Shown: positions 26,549-33,533 of the stretch, piece after piece
Layout: each line of letters begins with the position of its first letter
Position numbering within the stretch: position 1 is the stretch's first letter
Assembly (NCBI GenBank): GCA_035627835.1
Contig: DASPKX010000166.1
Span: 1-33,533 of the forward strand
Origin: DASPKX01 sp035627835
GTDB lineage: Bacteria; Verrucomicrobiota; Verrucomicrobiia; Limisphaerales; SXQI01
Direction: 5' to 3'
Length of the DNA stretch: 33,533 nt
Notes under the pieces: model-generated
The model's database searches: none
The model's input: the letters and a program-made list of their open reading frames with translations, nothing else
Told to the model about the DNA's origin: nothing
Program-made: the position numbers and the translations under genes

Positions 26549-28165
26549 GTGAAGCATTATATCTTCTTCACCGCGCTTTGCGGACTCATTCTGAATGAAA
26601 CTTCGAAGGCGGCTGATTTCCTTTCGGCTGCGCCTGTTCCGGGCACGATTGTTGATGTTGCTGCCATGCCGGCAGGCGGATCCGTGGCTGTCGGGCGCTT
26701 TAGCGGCACGCAGCAATTTGGGAGCGCCTCCCTAACGGCGGTCGGCTCACATGATTCCTACGTTGCAACGTTCGACAAGGCGGGAGCGGTTTCGTGGGCG
26801 GTTCGCATTGGCGCCACGGTCACGTGGGCGTCTGAAGCTCTGGGCGGGGTTGATGTTGATAAAGCCGGCAATGTTTTTGTGACGGGCACGCTGTTCCAAA
26901 CGACCACTTTTAACGGAACGACTGGCTCCACAAACCTTGTTGCGTCAGGGAACGGCGACGTATTCCTCGTTAAGTACAACCCCACGGGCGGTTTGCTCTG
27001 GGCGAAACGTTTCGGCGGGAATCACGGCGCCAAAGCAGATTCCGGCAACGGACTGGTCATCGATGGCGAAGGCAACGTCTACGTTGCGGGTGTGTTCGCT
27101 AACACCGCTGCGTTTGGCGCGCTCTCGGTGACAGCTCGCAGGAATCTACGCGATCTTTTCCTGGCTAAGTTTAGCAACGAGGGCGTGCCCCAGTGGGTGG
27201 CCCAAGCGGGTGGCACCACTGGTGACAACGACACGGGCCGCGCCCTCGCAATCGATCCTGACGGCAATGTCGTGGTTGGCGGGGAATTTGCAGGCACGTT
27301 GTCCTTTGGGCCGCAAGCCTCGCCCTCCAAAGCTCTGACCTCCGTGGGCAATGTTTCCAACCTGGAGAGTGACTATTTTCTCGCGAAGTACTCGAGCAGC
27401 GGAACGCTCACGTGGGCGGTCGCGTCCGGTGGTTCGAAGATGGAAACGATTCACGGCGTCGCCATCGATGCTTCGGGAAATGTATATGCCGCCGGGGATT
27501 ATTTCGGATCGTTAACGGTCGGCGGGAGCGCTGTGACCCGGCAGGGCAACGGACTATTCCTCGCGAAGTATTCGGGCACGGGCGAGCCGCGTTGGGTGCG
27601 CCACAGCAGCCATATTAACGGCTCCATTGCTCGTGGCGTTTTCGCGAGCGGCGACAACACTGTTTACCTCGCCGGTGACTTTAACACCGCTGTCACTCTT
27701 GAGGGTCGAACCCTCACCGGCGCCAGTTCACAAGCGTTGATCGCCCAGTATGACGCTGATGGCCAACTGCTGAACACCTGGCAAGCCGGTGGCCCCGGTT
27801 GGGACACCACGGCATCCGTCGCTCCAATCAATGCCACATCGTTTCTGATTGGCGGCAGCTTTCAACAAACAGGCGATTTCGGTTCGACCTCCTTAACTGC
27901 GCCAAGTGAGGACTACAGCTTCATCAGCCATTTTGGGATGCAGGTTCCTATCGAACAGCCGCGTCTTACCTATCAATTGCGGGAAGGGAAGATGGAACTC
28001 ACCTGGCCAACCACGCCACAGTTCGTGCTCGAGAGCGCTTCTGGATTAAGTAGTGCGCTGCCCTGGCTCAGCCTTTCAGATCAACCGGTCACGGAAGGCG
28101 AAAACAGTAAAGCATCCATTCCCGTTACAAGCTCTGCCGCTTACTTCCGGTTGCGCAGGCAATAG
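26549..28165 (+). CDS. Secreted SBBP-type beta-propeller repeat protein
   Basis: A 538-residue exported protein, start GTG at 26549. Residues 1-22 are a signal peptide (KHYIFFTALCGLILNETSKA). The body holds about seven beta-propeller repeats of 50-60 residues, each with a D.(A/E/D)GNV(F/Y)V.G.F core: VDKAGNVFVTGTL, IDGEGNVYVAGVF, IDPDGNVVVGGEF, IDASGNVYAAGDY, and blades beginning LAKY and LTWAVASGG. The last 80 residues form a separate small domain, LTYQLREGKMELTWPTTPQF followed by VLESASGLSSALPWLSL and a tail AAYFRLRRQ, a C-terminal module I associate with secreted Verrucomicrobiota proteins. Function unknown; likely cell-surface or extracellular. Confidence 0.85.
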   Translation: MKHYIFFTALCGLILNETSKAADFLSAAPVPGTIVDVAAMPAGGSVAVGRFSGTQQFGSASLTAVGSHDSYVATFDKAGAVSWAVRIGATVTWASEALGGVDVDKAGNVFVTGTLFQTTTFNGTTGSTNLVASGNGDVFLVKYNPTGGLLWAKRFGGNHGAKADSGNGLVIDGEGNVYVAGVFANTAAFGALSVTARRNLRDLFLAKFSNEGVPQWVAQAGGTTGDNDTGRALAIDPDGNVVVGGEFAGTLSFGPQASPSKALTSVGNVSNLESDYFLAKYSSSGTLTWAVASGGSKMETIHGVAIDASGNVYAAGDYFGSLTVGGSAVTRQGNGLFLAKYSGTGEPRWVRHSSHINGSIARGVFASGDNTVYLAGDFNTAVTLEGRTLTGASSQALIAQYDADGQLLNTWQAGGPGWDTTASVAPINATSFLIGGSFQQTGDFGSTSLTAPSEDYSFISHFGMQVPIEQPRLTYQLREGKMELTWPTTPQFVLESASGLSSALPWLSLSDQPVTEGENSKASIPVTSSAAYFRLRRQ

Positions 28166-28211
28166 GTTGTCCGGCGAGCCCGGCGAGCCCCAATGAGGAT
28201 TGTATACACGA

Positions 28212-28299
28212 TGGTACCGGTGGTCGGACTCGAACCGACACGAGGTTTAACCCTCCCAGGATTTTAAGTCCTGTGCGTCTGCCATTTCGCCACACCGGC
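28212..28299 (-). tRNA. tRNA-Leu (anticodon UAA)
   Basis: An 88-base gene on the minus strand folds as a class II tRNA. The acceptor GCCGGTG (from 28299) pairs with CACCGGT (28222-28216; first pair G-U), discriminator A and an encoded CCA (28214-28212). The anticodon arm AGGA-CTTAAAA-TCCT has anticodon TAA (28266-28264) for leucine codon UUA. It has a long variable arm (GGGAGGGTTAAACCTC region) as expected for tRNA-Leu, and the T loop GGTTCGAGTCC. It lies downstream of, and opposite to, the propeller gene. Confidence 0.95.
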
Positions 28300-28516
28300 G
28301 GCAGTTAATGCCAAGAATTTACGACGTTCCGATGCTAGTTCCGCCAACGTTTGTATTCTGGTTAGCCCTGCCAGCTCGGCCCCGTCATAAAGGCGGAGGC
28401 ACCTTACCCCAGAGCGCGAGACCACCGCAAGCAGCCCTTCGAAATTGGCTATTCAAAGCGGATTAGCAGGCAAGCCATGCCAGCAACGCTGCTGCTTCTG
28501 CACGAAGCCGCGCCGG
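28300..28516. other. Spacer between tRNA-Leu and the NarL-type regulator
   Basis: A 217-base stretch with no gene I can support. It should hold the tRNA promoter (minus strand) and the 3' end of the regulator mRNA; only a short GCTTC/GAAGC hairpin near 28498 is seen, with no T-run. Confidence 0.4.
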
Positions 28517-29185
28517 TCAGCGCCGTTTGCCGATTCCGGTTTGGAGATATTGCGCGACTGCTTCGCGGGAGGTGCTCACCTGCAGTTTTTCATAAATCCT
28601 CCGCAGGTGCTCGCGAACGGTGTTGATGCTGCAGGAGAAAGCGTCAGCAATTTCTTTGTAGCGATATCCTTTTACGAGGAGTTGCAGGATTTCGTCTTCG
28701 CGCGGGGACAAACGAACTTCGGGGCGAGCGGGAGGCGCTTGCGGCTTGCTCTGTGAATGGAAATGCGCCACGACCATTCGGGCAATGCCGCTGGACATGG
28801 GTGATCCTCCAGCGTGAGCGTCCCGAATTGCTTCCAGGATTTCGGCTGGGGCCGTGTCTTTGCGCAAAAAACCGACTGCACCCGATCCCAGAGCGTCGAA
28901 CACGCATTCTTCATCCTGATACACCGTCAGGATGATAATTTGCGTTTTCGGCAGCTTTGGCTTCAAGAGGCGGACGCATTCAATCCCTGACAGTTTGGGA
29001 AGCTGAACATCCATCAACACAACATCGGGCTGAAGCTGGGGAAGTTCGAGCAAGGCGGACTCCGCATCGGGGAATGACCCGACTAATTCATACCCCGGCG
29101 TGCCGCCAATAAGCATGATGAGGCTGCCGCGCACCCGCTCGTCATCCTCAACGAGCGCCACTCGTATGTTGGTCGTTTGGCTCAT
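28517..29185 (-). CDS. NarL/FixJ-type response regulator
   Basis: A 222-residue two-component regulator: receiver domain (about 7-125) with acidic pocket LVEDDER, phosphoacceptor Asp59 in DVVLMDVQLPKLSG, Thr in IIILTVYQDEE and Lys109 in GFLRKDT; linker; LuxR-type helix-turn-helix (about 158-215) in VRLSPREDEILQLLVKGYRY and KEIADAFSCSINTVREHLRR. The frame extends 50 codons upstream into the kinase gene, but the ATG at 29185 gives the natural receiver start and is 67 bases after the kinase stop. It is the partner of the upstream HisKA_3 kinase and is probably co-transcribed with it. Confidence 0.95.
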   Translation of the reverse strand: MSQTTNIRVALVEDDERVRGSLIMLIGGTPGYELVGSFPDAESALLELPQLQPDVVLMDVQLPKLSGIECVRLLKPKLPKTQIIILTVYQDEECVFDALGSGAVGFLRKDTAPAEILEAIRDAHAGGSPMSSGIARMVVAHFHSQSKPQAPPARPEVRLSPREDEILQLLVKGYRYKEIADAFSCSINTVREHLRRIYEKLQVSTSREAVAQYLQTGIGKRR

Positions 29186-29252
29186 CGCGAGCAGAGGGGC
29201 AGGAAGCCCTGAAATGGGTTTGTGCTCTGGGCGCCATGGACGATTTGCGAAT

Positions 29253-32200
29253 TCATGAGCGCGCTGACGGCAGAGTGACTCGTGCAACCACTCTTGTTCC
29301 TCGGCCGGGGACGCTTTCAATGGAGAGTTCCCCACCCAGATCTCGGAGGCGTTGCTGCATGTTCCCGAGGCCGCGACGGTCTCCTTGAATTCCGCTCATG
29401 GCAAATCCCTTTCCATCGTCCTCGACAATTAAGTTCAGCTCTTGATCGCGTAGAACCAGGCCGAAACGAAGCTCCGACGCTTCCGCATGCTTCGCCACAT
29501 TGTTCAGAGCCTCTTTGACGGCCAGGAACAAACCTCTGCGCAACTCCTCCGGAAGGTCCAGGGCCGGGATTTCCGCTGGAATATCGAAGCGCAGCCTGAT
29601 GGATGTCCCGGAAAAGAATCGCTCCGCGTAGCTCGTTAAGAATGAGACGAAGCTTGGAAGCGCGCCTTTTGTCGGATCGATCATCCAGATGATCTCCCCC
29701 ATGGTGCGGGTCAATTCGCGAGCAGACTCGGTCAGGCGGGTGGCGAGCTGCTCCACTGCGCGTGGCTGCTCCACATTTTGCCGCACCTGCTCGCCGACCA
29801 TGGCGAGGTGGGTCAACCCCGCGCCGAGGTGATCGTGCAAATCGCGCGCGAATCGCACTCGCTCCTGCCACAGGGCAGCTTCCCGGCTTTTGCGCCGGTA
29901 TAACGCCAACGCAACGAACGCCCAGACCAACAGCGCCAACACAGCAGCTCCGCCTGGGAAGATGACCCACCCGTTGGCGTACCACGGGACGGCCGCCCGA
30001 AATCTGAGCTGGGCGAATTTTGAGTAATTCAGATCCCGGTCAATCGCTTGAACTTCAAACGTGTGCCAGCCTCCTTTGCGAGGCGTCCACTCGAAGAGGC
30101 GGTCGCGAGTGATGCCCGCGAAGAGTGTTTCCCCGGAAGGGCCTTTCACGCGATAGCGGAATTGCCGCTTCTCGGGATGCGTTTTCAGGTCAATCTCCTG
30201 GTAGCGCACACTCACGCGCTTGCCGGTGGCGGCGGGTGGCAGATCGTTAATATCCGTAAACCTGCGATCCTCCAGCTGAGCTTCCAGGATGCGAATTCCA
30301 GGCTGCGTCTTTGTTCGCCGATACCGCCCAATCCCGTCGCCGAGAAATCCGATCAGGAGGGAGCCATCGCTGTCTGGGCGCACCGTAAACACGCTGTTGC
30401 CGCCCAAGCCGTCGCGTTTATCCAACATCGTGAAAGCGGCGCCGTCGTAACCGAGCAAGCCATTCTTGTCTGTCGCCATCCAGAGAATGCCATCGGGCGT
30501 TTTTGCGCTGCCCCATACGCTCTCAATTGGCGCTTCCGCGCTAGGCATCAACGAAAGAACATTCGTCCCCTTCAATCGATGCAGCCCCGCCCCCCCAATC
30601 CAGAGCGCGCCTTCAGCATCCTCCCTCACGTTGAGGACCGCGCCGCACGGAATGCCAAGCTGGGCGCTGACGTGCTCCAGTTTGCCATCGCGCCAGAGGC
30701 TTAATCCTTTCTCGGTTCCGATCCAGACGCCTCCGCCAGTCGCTCGCGCCACGGAAGAGACGACGTCATTGGGCAAACCATCTGCAGTGGTGAAGCTTTT
30801 TAGCTGACCGGTTAAGGGGTCGAAGCGAGAGGCACCTCCTCCCACCCATCCCTGCCCAAACCATATTTTGCCCGCTTCATCGGTCGTGAGCCCGATGATC
30901 CATTTGCTATCCAAGACTTTGCTCGCGCGCCCGTCCACCACTCGATAGAGGCCATCGCTCACTCCCAGCATGAGCGCGCCGTCCGGTGCGCGCGTAATAT
31001 GCCGGACATATTGCATTTTAAGAAAGTCTGCGGCGGTCAGGCGGTCCTTGTCCCTAGGCTTGAGATGGTGAACACCACCCCACTCCGTGCCGATCCAGTA
31101 TCCGCCAGCGCCGTCCGGCTCAATCGCAAAGACGCTCGTGGAATGGCGCTGGGTGTTCCAGAGCCCATCGCCAGTTGCGAGGCGAGAGAAGGTTTTTGGA
31201 TCGAGCCGAAACAATTGCAGGAAGCTGGCGCCCCAGATCAGATCATCCGCATCCACCACAATGTCCTGCACACCGCCTCCGGCGGTTCCGATAGGGTAGG
31301 TGATCACCACCGCTCCATCGAAGCTGCTCAGGCCGGTGTCAGTGGCGAACCAAAGTGTGCCGTCGGATGTCTCCGCGATGTCGAGCACCTTGTCGCAAAC
31401 GAGCCCCTCTGCCCGGCCCAAATGTTTCAAGCTTTGGCCGTCGTAACGATAGACCCCTTGCTCGTAATCCCGACTGGAAAACCAAATCGCTCCATCCCTG
31501 GCTTGAAAGAGCCGGTCGCGATTGAGTCGTCTTAAGCTGGAAAGGAGCACGGGTTCGGTGAATTTGCCATCCTTGAACCGGGCAAGGCTATGCAGTGTGC
31601 TCACCCATACTGCGCCATCGCGCGACTCGAGCATCCCGCCGACTTGGTTTCCTGGGCTTCCCTGGCCGAGGCCCCAGTTGCGGACTTCCTTCCCGTCAAA
31701 CCGGGCCAGTCCACCGCCAGAGCTGAACCAGACCGTTCCCTCAGCGCCAACATGGATTCCGCTGACGTCGCTTAGCGAGAGTTTCTGATTGAAGGGAGTT
31801 GCTTCGACGCGCCCACCCGCAACTATGCTCGCGGCTTTTTCGCTTCCGATCCATATCACCCCGCTCGCATCTTCGCCAATCGCGCGGACATCCCCATGCC
31901 CGAGCGGCCCGATTTCCTTGAACTCAACTCCATCGTAGGAGTGCAACGTGCCTTGAAACGTGCCGACCAGCAGCATGCCGTCCCTCGATCGGTGCAGCGT
32001 GGAGGGGTTTAGCTCAGCGAGCCCTTTGCGCACGACGTGTGTTTGCCATGTGGCTTTCCGTGCTTCGGGGAATTTAAACGTCAGACGATGCGTTTGGTTT
32101 GAGGCGGCTGTAATCGGGCGATCCGGGCTGCCCAGATTTCCCTCCGCGTAAGCATGCCCATGCCTTCCATGCGCGCGAATGATATGTGGGCCCGGACGAA

Positions 32201-33425
32201 GATTAATGAACTCGAAATTCCCGTTGCTGTCGGTGAGCATCGACTGTGTCTGACGCGGAACGGAAAAGGCCGAGCCCCACGAAGAGGGTCTCGCTGCGCG
32301 AGACTCTGGATCATTCGTTGGGGCGTGCTCGGGGTTCAGGATCGCCCGCCTCCAGACGCCTGATGAGCTGGAGTGTGCCGCTGCCCCCGCGGTCGGTGAG
32401 CTTGGCGCGCTTTCAGGGCTGAGGACTGGAATCGCTTGAACAACGATCGAACTCTGCGGCACGCCATCCATTGCGAGCACCTGGCCGGCTACCGAAACCG
32501 CAGGGTGGAGAGTGACATGAAACTGCCGCCTCTCACCGGCTTTCAAGGAGAACTTTTCAACCCATGCTCCCGAGGAGCCTGCGCGAATCGGGCCCTCATA
32601 ATTGGCCGCCAAGGGATGCAGCCAAGCCTCTGCGCGCCCGCTCGCGTCTGTTCGGAATCGGCTGACCTGGTCTGTGCCATGGAATAACTCTATGAGCGCA
32701 TCACCTGCAGGCTTTCCGTCAGATCCGGTGACTTGGAAAACGGTCGTTGCGGCCGCAGCGGGCAAGAGCTGGAACGCAAACGCGTAGGGCGGCTCATGCT
32801 CGAAGCGAATTTTTAAGAGGCAACGGTTCGTTCCGGCCTCAATCTGGACCGGCAGAGCTGGATGAAGATCGAAGTGCAGCGGCGCGCCTGTTTCACCAAT
32901 GCGCTCTCCGTTCAGCCAGACCGCGCCGTGCGGGGCCGCGTTCAGGCGAACCGCAGTCTCTAATCGATGAGGAGAATCCACCTCGCAATAAGCGTAGAAG
33001 AGGCTCCACGAAAGATTGGTGAAGCTTCGCTCGAGATCGACGACATCCCGAGCCGATTTCACTCGCTTCCAGGCCAATTCGCCACCTTCCTTTGTTTTGA
33101 CCGTGTCGCCCTCCCTTGGCCGGGCTGCGGCTTCTCCGCCAGCGTTTGCGAGAAGGTCGTTGTTTAAATCTCTAGCGGGAAACGGTCCAAGCACCAGCCA
33201 TTCGCGCGCAAATTGCCCGTCGATGCTGGTGATGGGCGCATTATTACCGGCAGCCATGGAGGTCTGCGCCAGCATCCAGAAGATCGCGAGCAGCAGCATC
33301 TCAAGCCCAAAGCATCCGTTCCTGCATTGCATTCTCGGAGCAGCCGTGGGAGCCAAATCAGTCTTCGGTTGAAACCTATTCCATAGCATGACCGCGCGCG
33401 GATCAGGGACAACCGAGCGAACCAT
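29253..33425 (-). CDS. Large sensor histidine kinase with Reg_prop propeller and HisKA_3 domain
   Basis: A 1390-residue membrane sensor. Around residues 41-59 is a signal segment (LEMLLLAIFWMLAQTSMAAG). Residues about 65-225 resemble a jelly-roll/galactose-binding domain (VRLNAAPHGAVWLNGERIGE), about 228-455 contain two carboxypeptidase-regulatory-like/Ig domains with a Ser/Pro-rich linker, and about 470-1040 carry about a dozen Reg_prop blades (EDASGVIWIGS, DGAVWVSTLHSLARF, DGTLWFATDTGLSSF, DAEGALWIGG). Y_Y_Y domain about 1070-1140, membrane helix about 1152-1176, HisKA_3 with His1197 in ARDLHDHLGAGL, and HATPase (N box EALNNVAKHA, G1 EDDGKGF). Not a hybrid: its receiver is the next gene. 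The ATG at 33425 is used; one at 33332 would start nearer the signal segment. Ligand likely a carbohydrate, by analogy. Confidence 0.93.
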   Translation of the reverse strand: MVRSVVPDPRAVMLWNRFQPKTDLAPTAAPRMQCRNGCFGLEMLLLAIFWMLAQTSMAAGNNAPITSIDGQFAREWLVLGPFPARDLNNDLLANAGGEAAARPREGDTVKTKEGGELAWKRVKSARDVVDLERSFTNLSWSLFYAYCEVDSPHRLETAVRLNAAPHGAVWLNGERIGETGAPLHFDLHPALPVQIEAGTNRCLLKIRFEHEPPYAFAFQLLPAAAATTVFQVTGSDGKPAGDALIELFHGTDQVSRFRTDASGRAEAWLHPLAANYEGPIRAGSSGAWVEKFSLKAGERRQFHVTLHPAVSVAGQVLAMDGVPQSSIVVQAIPVLSPESAPSSPTAGAAAHSSSSGVWRRAILNPEHAPTNDPESRAARPSSWGSAFSVPRQTQSMLTDSNGNFEFINLRPGPHIIRAHGRHGHAYAEGNLGSPDRPITAASNQTHRLTFKFPEARKATWQTHVVRKGLAELNPSTLHRSRDGMLLVGTFQGTLHSYDGVEFKEIGPLGHGDVRAIGEDASGVIWIGSEKAASIVAGGRVEATPFNQKLSLSDVSGIHVGAEGTVWFSSGGGLARFDGKEVRNWGLGQGSPGNQVGGMLESRDGAVWVSTLHSLARFKDGKFTEPVLLSSLRRLNRDRLFQARDGAIWFSSRDYEQGVYRYDGQSLKHLGRAEGLVCDKVLDIAETSDGTLWFATDTGLSSFDGAVVITYPIGTAGGGVQDIVVDADDLIWGASFLQLFRLDPKTFSRLATGDGLWNTQRHSTSVFAIEPDGAGGYWIGTEWGGVHHLKPRDKDRLTAADFLKMQYVRHITRAPDGALMLGVSDGLYRVVDGRASKVLDSKWIIGLTTDEAGKIWFGQGWVGGGASRFDPLTGQLKSFTTADGLPNDVVSSVARATGGGVWIGTEKGLSLWRDGKLEHVSAQLGIPCGAVLNVREDAEGALWIGGAGLHRLKGTNVLSLMPSAEAPIESVWGSAKTPDGILWMATDKNGLLGYDGAAFTMLDKRDGLGGNSVFTVRPDSDGSLLIGFLGDGIGRYRRTKTQPGIRILEAQLEDRRFTDINDLPPAATGKRVSVRYQEIDLKTHPEKRQFRYRVKGPSGETLFAGITRDRLFEWTPRKGGWHTFEVQAIDRDLNYSKFAQLRFRAAVPWYANGWVIFPGGAAVLALLVWAFVALALYRRKSREAALWQERVRFARDLHDHLGAGLTHLAMVGEQVRQNVEQPRAVEQLATRLTESARELTRTMGEIIWMIDPTKGALPSFVSFLTSYAERFFSGTSIRLRFDIPAEIPALDLPEELRRGLFLAVKEALNNVAKHAEASELRFGLVLRDQELNLIVEDDGKGFAMSGIQGDRRGLGNMQQRLRDLGGELSIESVPGRGTRVVARVTLPSARS

Positions 33426-33533
33426 CCGCGTCGCCGGAAATCAAGAACAAGACCAGCCTCGCGCGGCCGGGGCAATAACTCAGAGAGGCGAGGGGAGCGC
33501 CACTTGCGGACTCGCTGATAAGTTAACCCCGTC

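Noticed and set aside
29186..29335. 50-codon N-terminal extension of the NarL-type regulator
   Set aside because: It overlaps the kinase 3' end and lies before the natural receiver start.

Overview
The window looks like a chromosomal segment of a soil or freshwater Verrucomicrobiota bacterium, probably near the Pedosphaera/Limisphaerales group. The basis is indirect: a DUF1501/DUF1800 pair with a twin-arginine signal, a DUF1080 protein, a secreted beta-propeller protein ending in a WP...FRLR tail, a histidine kinase with a Reg_prop periplasmic sensor, and small 'GFTN..GETK' secreted proteins. No 16S gene is present, so this is an inference. I see no phage, integrase, transposase or CRISPR array.

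Layout. 1-3542 (minus) carries heat-shock chaperones in the order dnaK, groES, groEL; groEL runs off the left edge. A small orphan ribbon-helix-helix protein faces away from dnaK. 4025-7311 (plus) is a tight three-gene unit: squalene-hopene cyclase, a secreted DUF1080 protein and an HpnG-like nucleosidase, i.e. hopanoid synthesis. It converges on a minus-strand run at 7289-12252: threonine aldolase, two tandem paralogous small membrane-anchored proteins, DUF1800 and DUF1501. After a hairpin-rich gap of about 480 bases comes a minus-strand operon (TPR protein, RibD-type reductase, PdxH), then a lipoprotein with two DUF2382 units and its own clear terminator.

16362-20620 holds a single-domain response regulator converging on a KaiB-like protein, a secreted esterase, a run of five consecutive hairpins, a zinc-ribbon membrane protein, a membrane-anchored TPR protein and a 67-residue protein. 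20869-22196 is a CNNM/CorC-type membrane protein broken by a one-base frameshift. It converges on a secreted serine beta-lactamase-like hydrolase. A possible MITE-like inverted-repeat element lies between that hydrolase and an AraC regulator, which is followed by an alpha/beta hydrolase (with strong terminator), a hexapeptide acetyltransferase and a secreted beta-propeller protein. A tRNA-Leu(UAA) follows on the minus strand. The right end is a two-component system: a 1390-residue sensor kinase followed by a NarL-type regulator.

Most genes are ordinary housekeeping or envelope functions. The least explained signals are the five-hairpin run at 18371-18530, the inverted-repeat element at 23641-23811, the DUF1080 gene inside the hopanoid unit, the KaiB-like protein without KaiC, and the tandem GFTN paralogs.
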